Shown in pieces: positions 35,603 through 46,937 of a stretch of DNA of 64,000 nt. The first letter of the stretch is position 1, and each line of letters opens with the position of its first letter. The DNA lies in NCBI RefSeq assembly GCF_035083965.1, contig NC_089731.1:1292001-1356000 (forward strand), given 5' to 3'. The DNA is from Branchiostoma lanceolatum. Its lineage: Eukaryota > Chordata > Leptocardii > Amphioxiformes > Branchiostomatidae. The notes beneath the pieces are model-generated. The model saw only the letters and a list, made by a program, of their open reading frames with translations, made no database searches and was not told the origin of the DNA. Position numbers and translations under genes: made by a program.

Positions 35603-35802
35603 TACTCTCCAAGCAGAGCTAGGGTTTCGGCTGGTTTTTAACGTGTTTTTAGGCGTTTTTGTCATGCCTTCTACTTTGTCATCGTTTTTGTTGTGTGCTT
35701 GGGTTTGCGACACAACAAAAACGATGACAAAGTAGAAGGCATGACAAAAACGCCTAAAAACACGTTAAAACCAGCCGAAACCCTAGCTCTGCTTGGAGAG
35801 TA
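35603..35802. mobile_element. Fold-back element, CTCTCCAAGCAGAG type
   Basis: A 200-bp palindrome starting TACTCTCCAAGCAGAGC, with arms over 90 bp, between perfect 9-bp duplications GCCCTTACC (35594-35602, 35803-35811). Confidence 0.8.
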
Positions 35803-35919
35803 GCCCTTACCGACGCCAGGGAAAAATATGGAAGTTCTTGGTGACCAGCCCTATCCGAGTTTGCTCACATTTCGTACCCAAGATCCGCTCTTCTTCTTCC
35901 TTTATTTTGTCATGTTGCA

Positions 35920-36320
35920 TAGCTAGCTACATGTGTCGGTGACTAACTCAACGATCCCTAGCCTGAGTGTCATCCTGTTTCAGTTCCAGGCTACTCTTTG
36001 GTGAAGGTAGAGCCTGGAACTGAAACAGGATGACACTCAGGCTAAACGATCCCTGTCATAGCATAACAGTTTGCGTAGGTTTAAAATTCCATTGCCGGCT
36101 AACTCTTCTGCTATTATTCAGTAGCCTATCTACTATTTTTCTGGCAGCCTATGTAGTCTGTGAGACTAAGGTTCATCTACATGCATGTGTCCGTGACTAA
36201 CTCAACGATCCCGGCCATAGCATTACAATTTGCATAGGTTATTCCATTGCCGGCTAACTCTTCTGCTATTACCCAGTAGCCTATCTACTATTTTTCTGGC
36301 AGCCTATGGAGTCTGTTAGA
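35920..36320 (-). repeat. Tandem duplicates of the sialyltransferase-1 last-exon end
   Basis: The plus-strand signature around the stop codon (AAGGTTCATC..CATG..GTCCGTGAC..CTC.ACGATCCC) recurs near 36168-36213 and again near 35925-35958, followed by ATTCCATTGCCGGCTAACTC and TATCTACTATTTTTCTGGCA. The lower copy carries the element at 35959. Confidence 0.75.
35959..36044. mobile_element. 86-bp fold-back element with a paralogous empty site
   Basis: The palindrome TAGCCTGAGTGTCATCCTG... sits between AACGATCCC repeats (35950-35958, 36045-36053). The duplicated sequence at about 36199 reads CTCAACGATCCCGGCCATAG with no element. Confidence 0.85.
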
Positions 36321-36329
36321 GACTAAGGT

Positions 36330-38028
36330 TCATCCGCATGAGTCCGTGACCAGCTCTACGATCCCGTCCCTGTACAGCTCGGCCAGCTTGAAGAACTCGC
36401 GGTCTATCCGGTGGTTCCAGTTCGACAGGCCGCCGTCCCTGTGTAGGTAGTTCAGCGTGTAGTGGTATTCCACCCCCCTCCCTCGCCGGTCTGTCAGAAA
36501 CGGCCAGAAGCCGAACACACGAACGTGCTTGCAGAAGGAGAGCGCCGCGGACACGAGGTAGAAACCTGCAGATAGAAAGGAAAGTGAATGTATTTTCTTA
36601 TATAACGTTAAATGGTTTATTCAGGAATTGACATACAGAAATTAATAACTTTATTGCACAACAAATGTACAAGGTACAAAGTATGGCATTCACTGGTACA
36701 TAGATAACATTCTATCAGGCTAACCAATCTATCATTAAAACAGCATTGCAGCCGATGTTACCTTCTTTCAAGTAAACCGGCTGAATTACTTAATACTAGT
36801 ATATGTATCACAACGGGGAAGCACGTTTATTAATTTTTGAACCTTTGAGGTGGTCCCTTCAATAACTTGGTAACTGATTTCCATCAAAGTTGCTCAGGTA
36901 ATCTAGGTCCCAATTGCGCCGGTGCCCGTAGAGGGGTGGGGGGGGGGGAGCGGTGGGGGGTTGGGGGGTGGTCCCGGCCGGGCCCCGAAGCAACAATATT
37001 GTCCCGCTGTACTCACAGGCATGCCCGGTGTTCGCACGATTACCACACGGCGTCTATTTGTTACCGCGTTCCGCGTTGATTTTAAGTCCGAGTTAAAATG
37101 ATTCGGGGTCCCGGCCGGGCCTAAGAATAGCCCGGCAGCCGCAGGGTGTCCCACCGGGCCACGTAGGGGTCACGCCCGGGATTGTAAAAAAAAAAGAACA
37201 CAAAACGCAGCCCGTCAACAACCTGGCGGGGCCCTTCTTCCAATTGGGACCTGCATGTACAAAGGGGTTGTAAATAGTGCTGCGTACCTTAACGTAACAT
37301 CAGGTACAGGTACCGGTACAGAGGTTAAGGTACAGGTCTGGACCTGTACCTGTACCTGGACAACATGTGTTCTTCTGAACTTCTTCAATAATGTCAGTGT
37401 CTTTATTCAAAGAAAATAACTAGGTTTCCTACCGCCAAACTCCCTTGGCCTTGCTATCAAAACTCCCGGCCTGCCTGAATAATCTGTTGCATATTAGTTA
37501 CACTTCTCCAATGTGTCACTTTTGGTGTTGTATGAGGTCAGGAGATCAGTCACAAAAATAAGCACACACTTGGTGTAAATTTATATCGGTACAGTACCGG
37601 TACTTCATGATCTGGTATTTTGGACCTGTACCTAATCAGTTTTTACGGTACAGTACCGGTACACAGTACCGGTACACAGTACCGGTACGCAGCACTAGTT
37701 GTAAACGACCCTTACCGGAGGTGGGGGTTGGTTCGTTCAGCCCGGCCCTCGCCCAGAACTCCGACACGCGCCGCCTGTGCTCGGGGTGGTTCATCAACAC
37801 CTTATTCTCGAACCCGTTCGTCTTAAGCGTTTCTTGGAAATCCAAGAAGAAGTCCCCGTTTCCTCTGACGTTGAAGGGGAGGGTGAAGATGTGGGTGGTT
37901 TGGAGGTTGCAGTTCCGGACGAAGTTGCGGAAGGCGTGTACCCAGGCCAGGTTGTGGGGTTGGTGGTGGAATCTGGAATACAAAGATGAGAACCTGGTTT
38001 CTTGAAAAACCGAAAAAACACAGACAAA

Positions 38029-38085
<57 letters not shown>

Positions 38086-41000
38086 ACACATACTGAGTAA
38101 AACATAATCTTCTTAAGCTTGGCAAAGGAAAACATGACGGATCCCAGTGGAAGACCTACTTGCTAACGATGGTGTGCGCGTTGGTGGTGACTAGGTGAGT
38201 CCGAGTTCCGATGTCATCTCTCCAGTGGGAGATCACGGATGGCATGTTGAACCTGTCCGAGGAGGGAGAGAACATAAGATCTAGACTTTATTGGTCTTAT
38301 TGAACAAAATCTATTAGTGGTGTGTCCTAACCACTAGTCTTCCTAGACTAAGATTCACGTTGTCAGGATTTGCTCTCCTCGCGTTAGGCAATAGTTATGA
38401 ACCGGGGTCCAGGGTGGCAACTTAATCTAAAGGTTCGGGGTTCGAAGCGGCAAACCCCAGTTAAACCTAATCTCCAAGCAGATCCACGCCGGGCGCGAAA
38501 ATCGTAGTATGCTAGCCAGAGAAGGTCCAGTCAGCCAGAGAGGGTTCATCAGCCCGGCAGACTGGACCTTCTCTGGCTAGCATACTACGATTTTCGCGCC
38601 CGGCGTGGATCTGCTTGGAGATTAAGTTAAACCTATCCAGGGACTCCCGGAGGGAGACAACATCATCGGTAGGTATGTCAACGTGCTGTCGAGACCGGCA
38701 GCGCGACAAAAGAGCTGTAATTGTGACGTAAAGCATAACTTATTCACTATTTTCCTTCATGTCACTATTGTTAATTTGTAACAATGATATTTGTAATATT
38801 GATGTTTTGAACCACCATTAGCTAGAAGGGTGAAATTATGTGTAACTGTCTTTCTCTCTAGCATTGACAATAAGAGTTACAAGCTGCATATCTGGACAGA
38901 TTTGTTCGATATATATAAAGTGTGGTGGGTTCTTTTACCTGATGACGAAGTCTGCCTTGTCGATCTCCCGTCCACACCCGCTCCCGACGAGGAGCCCGCT
39001 GTTCCCCACAAGACTGCAGGTGGCGAACGTTCTGTCCGTTAGAGGGGACGTCTGGAGTAGAGAAGAAACCATTAAGACATTGCATCAAGACGTTTTAATA
39101 CTACTCCAAATTTGGAGATCGGGGCTTTCAAGCAAAGAAGTAATTACCACGCAATTTTAATAGCATTTCAATAGATCATATTTTACCATGCAATTGTTGT
39201 AATTATGGTTACCTTCACAGAAGGGTAACCATATTGTTTTTGCTCGTTTCCTCTTCTTCTTCGTCTTCTCCGCACAAATAGGGTCAACGACCTGAACCAG
39301 ACGGCTGTCACTATGGTTACTGGTAAACATCGTGGTGTTCCATTACATAATGTAGCAACACGCATCTTAGTCTTCTTCTCCCCACAAATAGGGTCAACGA
39401 CCTGAACCAGACGGCTCTCACCATGGTTACTGGTAAACATTGTGGTGTTCGATTACAAAATGTGGCAACAAGCTCACCATGTATTCAATTCGTTTGAGTT
39501 AAAGAATGAACAGAGCAGTAGTTTGTAAGGCTTACAACATGTGAAGGTAACCATAATGTATTTGCTGGCAAATGTTACATGTCTAGTGTTTAACTCTACC
39601 TTTATGTGTTATACTGAAATTGATCTTTCCTAGTACTATAATAACGGCTTGGTATACATTGACTTTGTTTTTATTCTATTCATTGGTTTGGTTGACACAC
39701 AGCCAGGGCTGCCCAACTAGCCTGAGGCTATAACAAAGGGCTAGCCATGCTGACAAAGACAATTGACTGCATAACAAGCTATAACAATATTCTAAATGCA
39801 TGTACATATCAAAAACTATCGTAAATGACTGGTTAAAAAGATGAATAACGTCTATAGTGGACTAAGAGGGAGGTCATGATCAGCATGGCATAAACTAATA
39901 TATATTAACTTTGTGAATGTAAATTTTTCTGGTTGAAAACCAAAAACCGGACGTCAACGTTACCTCATGTTCTGCTTTAAAGATTCTCTCCGTGATGGAG
40001 AACTTGTCGTTCTGCGCAGAGAAGCCGATGCTGGCGTTTACAGGGGCGTTCTGCTGGGTCAGGATGAACTGCTCACGGGTCCGGGTGGCGTTTTCTAACC
40101 GAGACCTGTCGAGATGACGTTTGTTCTTGAACTTGAATTTCATGTAAATGAATAGTTCATATTTGTGCAGTTTAAGTCATTGTCTTTTAGACTGGGAGAA
40201 AGAGAGAGGGAGAGAGAGAGAGAGACAGAGACAGAGAGGGGGAGAGAGAAGGGGGATAAAAAGAGCGAGGAGGGAGTAAGGGACAGACAGGGGGAGAAAA
40301 AGAGAGAGGAGGGAGAGGGGAGAGAGGGGGAGAGAGGGGGAGAGAGGGAGAGAGGGTAAGAGAAAGGAAAGAGAGATGGGAGAGAGAGAGAAAAAGAGAA
40401 AGGGAAAGAGAGAGGGGAGAGAGAGAAAAAGAGAAAGGGAAAGAGAGAGGGGGGATAGAGAGGGGACAGAGAGGGGAGAGAGGGGGGAGAAAAAGAGGGA
40501 GAGAGAAGGGAGAGAGAGGGGGGAAGGGAGAGAGGGAAAGAGAAAGGGAAAAAGAGAGGGGAGAGAGAGAAAGAGGGGAGGGAGGGGGTGGTATGTAAGT
40601 TAAGTCATGAGAGACGATATTGCTTTGGTATGTAACAATCGTCTAGGATAAAAAATATACCCTTCATTGTTCCCAGGAAACACGTAAAATACAGAAATCA
40701 GGCAAACAAATAAACATTTCAAACACATTCGCGGTGGCAGAGCTCGCAAAGGAGGGGAACTATGGAAAACACACAAAAGATGAAATAGTAATTTTTGGAG
40801 CAAATGCCAGCAATTGTGCTATTTCTGTGTTAAAAAAACATGCATATGTACCGTTTACCTACCTGAGAATTTCAATGGCGCTGTCGTTAAATCTCCATCC
40901 AGACCTCTGGATGTTGTCCAGCAGTTGCAGTATTGTCGGCGGGGGGCGCACAACTCTGGTGTTACCGTACAGCTTAATAATGTCGCTATCATTCACCACA

Positions 41001-41441
41001 GGGTTACCGTATAACGCATTAGTGTTGCTGTTGTTAAATTCGTCCAACATCACACGGCTGTGAGGAAATCTGAGGGGTAAATTGAGTAATTGTAAGTAGA
41101 ATATAAAAAAAAATAGCCATGTAGAATGAATGCTAGAGTTCTATTCTTACGTTTTCGTCCATATGAAAGCATACGATGGAACGTATTTTTATCAAGCATG
41201 TATACAGCATAGCTTAAAAGTAATGTATAAGTATGGTGTATAATACGGACAAAAACGGAACGTACCTTCCATTTTCAGACAGTACAAGTTGCGAGCCGGT
41301 CGCAGAGAGCGGCGATGACGTCACACCCCAACGATGGAACCGAACGCTTGACAGCAGACTAATCCTCCACATCTGTCCCAGGGACACGACAGTACAGACA
41401 ACCAGACAGACAGACATCGCAGACGCAGCCGAACGACCCAT
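36330..41441 (-). CDS. ST8SIA-like: Alpha-2,8-sialyltransferase-like enzyme 1 (GT29, ST8SIA type)
   Basis: Seven exons: 41266-41441, 40863-41069, 39964-40105, 38939-39051, 38160-38252, 37716-37972, 36330-36565, in frame to 407 aa. It should be a type II Golgi membrane enzyme transferring sialic acid from CMP-Neu5Ac to glycans. Residues about 8-23 (AMSVCLVVCTVVSLG) are the membrane anchor. Sialyl motif L spans exons 4-5 (CSLVGNSGLLVGSGCGREID, then ADFVIRFN). Motif S is SGFYLVSAALSFCKHV with GFWPF in exon 7. Motif III is YHYT, and the VS motif His/Glu pair is in NHRIDREF. WRFN and the SPL.D..FATCS block resemble the ST8SIA1/5/6 group. The start is the first ATG before the anchor. It is a paralogue of the gene at 46938. 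The linkage specificity is not shown by sequence. Confidence 0.92.
36905..37252. mobile_element. GC-rich fold-back element, AGGTCCCAATTG termini
   Basis: The ends AGGTCCCAATTG and CAATTGGGACCT are inverted. The interior is G-rich with a GGTGGGGGGGGG run. No clear target duplication. It lies in intron 6 of sialyltransferase 1. Confidence 0.6.
37560..37700. repeat. Short palindromic tandem repeat ACAGTACCGGT
   Basis: At least four copies of a self-complementary GTACCGGTAC core are spaced by ACA, with related words at 37300-37350. It ends just before exon 6 of sialyltransferase 1. Confidence 0.75.
38032..38090. repeat. (CA)n microsatellite
   Basis: A pure CA tract of about 50 bp in intron 5 of sialyltransferase 1. 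Confidence 0.95.
38468..38624. mobile_element. Fold-back element, TAATCTCCAAGCAGATC family
   Basis: A 157-bp palindrome with arms of about 60 bp, between AGTTAAACC repeats (38459-38467, 38625-38633), a perfect 9-bp duplication. It lies in intron 4 of sialyltransferase 1. Confidence 0.8.
40196..40590. repeat. 400-bp polypurine GA tract
   Basis: Almost uninterrupted GAGAGG/GAAAGA repeats on the plus strand (polypyrimidine on the sialyltransferase sense strand). It lies in intron 2, between exons 3 and 2. Confidence 0.9.
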
Positions 41442-42206
41442 CTCAAACCTCGAATCTTCAAATTATCGGGAAAAGACAGACGGAAAAATATGAAACACAC
41501 ACTGAAGTCTCGCAACAATTAACAGACTAGTCGGGACTTCAACTGAGACATTACTGAAAAATACTGTTTGAACACAAAAGCTCCTTGCTAATACCCTGCA
41601 ATGTGGCAACCCGGACATTGTGTAGTTGGATAAAACTATTTACAGGTACACAGTGTTAATGTTGCCGCTGACGTCATATCTAAATCCCTGTCTTTTGTGA
41701 AAGCTACAATACAGAAAGCATATCCCTCTGATCCGATTTTGGAGGCATCTAAAGTTACACGTGTACGTATGTCAAGGATGTTTGTTGTAACCCACTCCGT
41801 CGCGCTTTGATATATGTGTACATTTCAATGTGCAAGCACACATATACATATACAGGGAACTTCGGAAAACCCTGCACAGAAACCCAGGGAAGACATCCCT
41901 GCACTAAAGTCCTAGGGAAGAAACCCTAGCACAGAAAATCCAGCGTGGATGAAACACCCCTGTCAAAAAAGTCCTAGGGAGCAAACCCTAGCCCCAAAAA
42001 GCCAGTGGGAATGACCCCTGCAACAATATGTAACTGTGTTTATCTGTGAAATTGTAATGTAAATGTGCTGGTATGTTATATATTTATGTATGTTCGAATA
42101 AAACATATAACACACATATACGTACTAGGTACACTTGATGGTAAAATGACGTTCTAGATTATGGTAATAATCCGTGTTTGAGGAGAGCCACACCTCGAGA
42201 ACGTAA

Positions 42207-42340
42207 AAGAACCCACCACACTTATCGAAAAGAGTAGGGGTCCTTCCCGGTGTGAGTGGATCATATGAATCTGTCCGGATATGCAACTTGTACTGTTCAG
42301 TACAAACCTGGTGTGTCATGCCATGAAGCGGTTTACTGGG
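42207..42340 (+). repeat. SINE-like dispersed repeat, copy 3
   Basis: CCCACCACACTTATCGAAAA, GGGGTCCTTCCCGGTGTGAG and CTGTCCGGATATGCAACTTG align with 31450-31585. Confidence 0.55.
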
Positions 42341-43096
42341 TATACAATACAAACAATAATACCTTACAGTAAAAACATCATCAATTTGGGCTATCCCATA
42401 CGCATGATGCCATGACCCTCGCCTCTATACCTCATGACAGTCTTTTAAAAAAAACGAGATTGACCACTATTGTAGACGGATTGACATAACAGGTGATTAT
42501 CACATTTTCAAGAGGTCAACCTGGAGACCACGCTGTGAGGTTTGAACCACTCAGGGAAGGACCCCTACTTTTTTGTGTGGTGGGTTCTTCAACGTGCTTG
42601 AGGTGTGGCTCTACTCAAACACGGGCTTTACGTCCCTTCCGAGAGGACGCCCCTAACCGAAGCTAGGTACTCATTTTCACCTGATTGAAGGGAGGAAATA
42701 GGTGTAAAGTGGCTTAGCCAAGGGCACAACACTGGGACCTGCCAGGGATTCTAACCCAGAACATTTAGATTCTAAGTTAACTGTAAGTATACATTAACAT
42801 AACATAACATACAGCTATGTTGGATACTTTGTTTGTACCCAGATAAGTGTATATAAACGAAATCTGAATCGTTGATATTGTCATCTAACCACACCTGTTA
42901 AACAACGCTGTTAAACGTGTCGCCCCCGGCACTGTAAGTGTGACCCAAAAAATATTGAATCACCAAAAATAAGACTCCATGCTGTACATACATACGTTTC
43001 ACAAGGAGGAGGCTCGAAGACCTTCTTGCCTTTACAGAATCCTACATCTTGATATATTGAGGCCATTTAACAATGTTACATGTTGTCTGCCGTTCC

Positions 43097-43319
43097 TAGC
43101 CTCTGCCAGGCTCCGCGGATGGCTGGGAAAATAGTAGAAATTGGCCAAATAGAGTGAATTGTATGCTGAGGGAGTCGGCTACGGAGAGAGGGTCCAACAT
43201 GCCATCCTAGAGAGCGGCAAACTGTACCCCTATAGCAGACTAACTTCTCTTGTATGTTTTTCTGTGTATTTGGCCAATTTCTACTCTTTCCAGCCGCCTC
43301 TGGAGCCTGGTAGAGGCTA
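43097..43319. mobile_element. Fold-back element, TAGCCTCTACCAGG family, copy 2
   Basis: 223 bp with the same termini and arms as the copy at 34416 (ATAGAGTGAAT, GGGAGTCGGCTACGGAGAGA). Flanks TGCCGTTCC and TGCCGTTGC are a 9-bp duplication with one mismatch. Confidence 0.75.
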
Positions 43320-43929
43320 TGCCGTTGCTTGAATAAAAGCCCAACCAACCATAGCAAAAGTCCCATTATGTTAAATCCGTATAATCGGACATGACCTCGT
43401 TTAAAAGAAACCCAGAAAATCCAAGAAAGCTGGCTTAACTATACTTCCTACCCACCTGCTAATCTAGGGTGAAACATGTTCACCTGGTCTTTCTTCCAAC
43501 TTAATTCTATGTGAGGCGTATCGAACTAACCCCGTTGCCACATGCACATATAGTTAAAATAGGAAGGCTTACCTCTAGTCAGTAACTGTTGGATGGCCCG
43601 GGGCGAAGATCCTAATAGGGCTAGGGCGGGAACAATTTGACTTTTTTTGTCATGGCCTACTTTAGAGGGGCATAGTCAAACTATGGAAATTCTTCCTGTT
43701 TGATATCTTTGCTACTTTTCTGAAGAAGTTTACGTTTTCCGTAGCGTTTGTGTGTTTGTAACGTTGTTTGTGGTTTAACAGCATAGTTCAAGAAGCTATG
43801 AATGAAATGATGTGATATTTGGTATGTGGTATATTGTATTTTCCTATAAAAGAAACATTTAGACGTTGGCCCTCTGACGACTTTCTTCGATAATGCAGTG
43901 GAATTTCAATTTTTCGTTTGAAGGACCGT

Positions 43930-44218
43930 GGTCACTCAGGTCGAAACAGCTACGGCGTGTCCATAACATCAAATGAGATATACACTGTGCGAAGAAGGAA
44001 CTTAATGCCGGGCTCCCCAAGATATCCGATAAAGTGAGAAACAGGCGACTCCGGTTTACTGGACACTGCTTAAGGAACAGCAAAGAAGTGTCCAGCTTGG
44101 TGCTTTGGGTACCCCGGCACGGGAAAAGAAAACCAGGAAGGCAGCCAACCTTTACCTTTGATGCACTCACCTCACCTATCCCTTGGCCTCTTTTTGGGGT
44201 CATTAGGGCCCCATGACT
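43930..44218 (+). mobile_element. LINE ORF2 C-terminal remnant
   Basis: The translation has NRRLRFTGHCLRNSKEV, then LVLWVPRHGKRKPGRQPTF, the RTE/Jockey-like tail seen also at 20530. Confidence 0.65.
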
Positions 44219-45059
44219 AGTTTCTCCACTATCGTTCTCCATCTCACTCTGTCCTCCGACGGTCTCATTGCTTCAGCTTGCCTTAGTCATTCCTTTATGT
44301 TGCCTTACCACCTTTTCCTTTGTCTTACCCTCTTTCTGGTACACTACGTCATACTGAAACCCGCCCAACCGGTTCTGTTGTTGTTGAAGTTGTTTGAAGA
44401 TGTCATAGTTGAGAGGTCATTGACCTGCAGTGGTCCGAATGTAGTCCAACTTTACTTCCGCCTAGTTAGTGAAGATCCACGGACGGAGATGTGATTATGG
44501 CCGACGTACCGGAACTAGTGGTGTACAGAGAGTGAAAAATTTGACGAAAAAAAACCTAAAAGAAATGGAAGTACAGAAAGAATTCCACTTCGTTCCATTT
44601 CGCACTTTGTGTAATTCCAGTTTTTGCCTTTTCGCCCTTTCTGTTGTTTCATTTTTTTGTCATTTCGTTCCATTTCGTTCCATTCCGTTCCATTTCGCAC
44701 TTTCTGTCGTTTATAATTGATTAACATCTCGAAAAAGGCGTATTTTCTAGGAATAACTTTAATTTTCTTGACTAGTAAAACGTGTAATTTTACGTGTAAT
44801 CTTAATCACGGCATAATATTGTGAAAATTGTAATATGTATGGTATTAGATCTAGTTTAAGTTAAGATAAATCATAACTCCTGTGAATTTATCTATTCAAA
44901 ATATGAAAGAAAACGCACGTTTATAGTGATAACGGCACCACTAGAAAGAATGGACAACATAAGGCAAAATAACCTACATATAACAAAGTATCATATTATT
45001 ACATAGTTGTAGTTACCTTGTTCGTTTCATTTGTTTGATCAATAACATTATTACAAGTG

Positions 45060-46937
45060 GACGGAATCCTTCTACCAACACAGATGAATTTCCAAGCTAA
45101 TAAGTTTTCGTCACAAGTTCGATGAATCCCTCCGCATGCAGCGCGACTGTAGTTTGTAAAACCTTCTGTCCATCCTGTAATGCTTGGGTCACATTTCCAA
45201 TCCGGGGCCCGGCCGGGCAGTGTTTGGGAACGAAAAGAATGATATATAAGACAACAAAAACACAAAACGTACCTACAATTATCTAAGAGCATAGCTTGTG
45301 CAAAGTTATGGGTATACACTTTGATTTTTCGTTTCCGCAAACAGCCCGGCCGGGCCCCGGTTAGGAAATGTAACCCCAGCATAACAAGGATTGATATATA
45401 TTGTTCGGCCCCTTTCCCCTCGGCGTTGTAGTGGTACTGGAGCTAAGAACACGGTATCGTCACAAGATGATTCCTTTCGCGTGCAGCTCGACTTGTTTAT
45501 AAAACTTCCTTTCGGCGTAACACACCAGTACAGTAAGTACAAGCTGCATACGACCGTGGTAAGGTTTGATCCACTAAAAGGTGATACAAAAACTAAGAAC
45601 ACGGTTTCGTCGCGAGTTCGATGACCCCCTTCGCGTGCCCTCCACTAGTTTATACAACTCCATTTCGGCGTAACACGCCAGTACAGTAAGTACATGTAAG
45701 CTGTGTAAGACCGGACTGTAAGGTTTGATCCACTCACACTAGGAGGGTCTCTTACTGACAAGTGTGGTGGGTTCTTGAACGTGCTCGAGACGCTATTCGG
45801 CCAGTTTCTACTATTTTCCAGTTTCTCAGTACAGAAGGTGCAAGCTGTATATGAGACAAGCTGTAGCTCCACTAGTTTCTAGAACTTTCTGTCCATCCTT
45901 CGGCGGGGATTGATATATACTGTTCGGCCCTTGGGCCCTTGGCCACACGCTTTAGTACACTGCAGCAGAACAAGGTTTCGTCTCAAGTTCGATGACTCCC
46001 TTCGTGTGCAGCTCCACCAGTTTGTAGAACTCCCTGTCCATCCGGTGCCAGGGGTTGTCCTGCCCCTGGTCCCTCGGGCCCACCCCGTAGGGTACCCGAG
46101 CGGGCGCCCCCGTAGTGTGTGTTTGTTTGTGCCTTTATCTAGTCTCGAAAATGCTCTCGAAAGAGGTTCGTTCATAGAGGTCGAGTGGTAACACTAAAAA
46201 CAAGGTTTCGTCACAAGTTCGATGACCCCCCTCGTGTGCAGCTCCACTAGTTTGCAGAACTCACTATCCATCCTATGCCAGGGGTTGTCCTGCCCCTGGT
46301 CCCTCGGGCCCACCTCGTAGTGTTTGTTTGTTTGTTTGTTTGTTTGTTTGTGCCTTTATCTAGTCTCAAAAATTCTCTCGAAAGAGGTCCGTTCATAGAG
46401 GTGGAGTGGTAACACTAAGAACACGGTTTCGTCACGAGCTCTATGACTCCCTTTGCGTGTAGCTCCACTAGTTTGCAAAACTTGATGTCCATTCTGTGGC
46501 AGGTTATATATTGTCCGCATATTATATTCATCGACCCCTGGTCCCTCGATACTGTAGTAGTACTGTAGCTAATTAAAAGAACACGGTTTCGTCACAAGTT
46601 CGATGATTCCCTTCGCGTGTAGCTCCACTAGTTTGTAGAACTCCCGGTCCATCCTATGCCAGGGGTTGTCCGCCCCCCGGTCCCTCGGGCCCACCCCGTA
46701 GTGTGTGTTTGTTTGTTTGTGCCTTTATCTAGTCTCGAAAATTCTCTCGAAAGAGGTTCGTTCATAGAGGTCGAGTGGTAACACTAAAAACACGGTTTCG
46801 TCACGAGCTCTATGACTCCCTTTGCGTGTAGCTCCACTAGTTTGCAAAACTTGATGTCCATTCTGTGGCAGGGTATATATTGTCCGCATATAATATTCAT
46901 CGACCCCTGGTCCCTCGATGCTGTAGTAGTACTGTAG
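45060..46937 (-). pseudogene. Array of partial copies of the sialyltransferase-2 last exon
   Basis: The last-exon end (plus-strand TTTCGTCACAAGTTCGATGA, then GCAGCTCCACTAGTTTGTAG, GTCCATCCTATGCCAGGGGT and TCCCTCGGGCCCACC) recurs near 45105, 45457, 45612, 45979, 46206, 46432, 46586 and 46800. Two sub-types alternate. One is close to the real exon. The other, at 46432 and 46800, ends TATATATTGTCCGCATA. Copies are partial and lack the upstream half with motif S. None can encode an enzyme. Confidence 0.8.
45180..45382. mobile_element. Fold-back element, GGGTCACATTTCC family, copy 2
   Basis: The ends ATGCTTGGGTCACATTTCC and GGAAATGTAACCCCAGCAT enclose GGGGCCCGGCCGGGC and its inverse. It is homologous to 32516-32726. 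It sits inside the sialyltransferase pseudo-exon array. Confidence 0.65.

Larger units (their letters stand above)
41442..45059. other. Gap upstream of sialyltransferase 1, repeats only
   Basis: It should contain the promoter of sialyltransferase 1. A SINE-like copy (42207-42340, +), an inverted SINE tail (42620-42740), a fold-back element and a LINE tail are present. 44590-44700 holds CCATTTCG(TT/CA) microrepeats. No gene is seen. Confidence 0.5.

Noticed and set aside
36903-37154. Frames inside the GC-rich element
   Set aside because: Inverted-repeat element with G-runs; no protein resemblance.
40165-40603. Glu/Arg/Gly/Lys-rich frames
   Set aside because: Translations of the polypurine tract inside a sialyltransferase intron.
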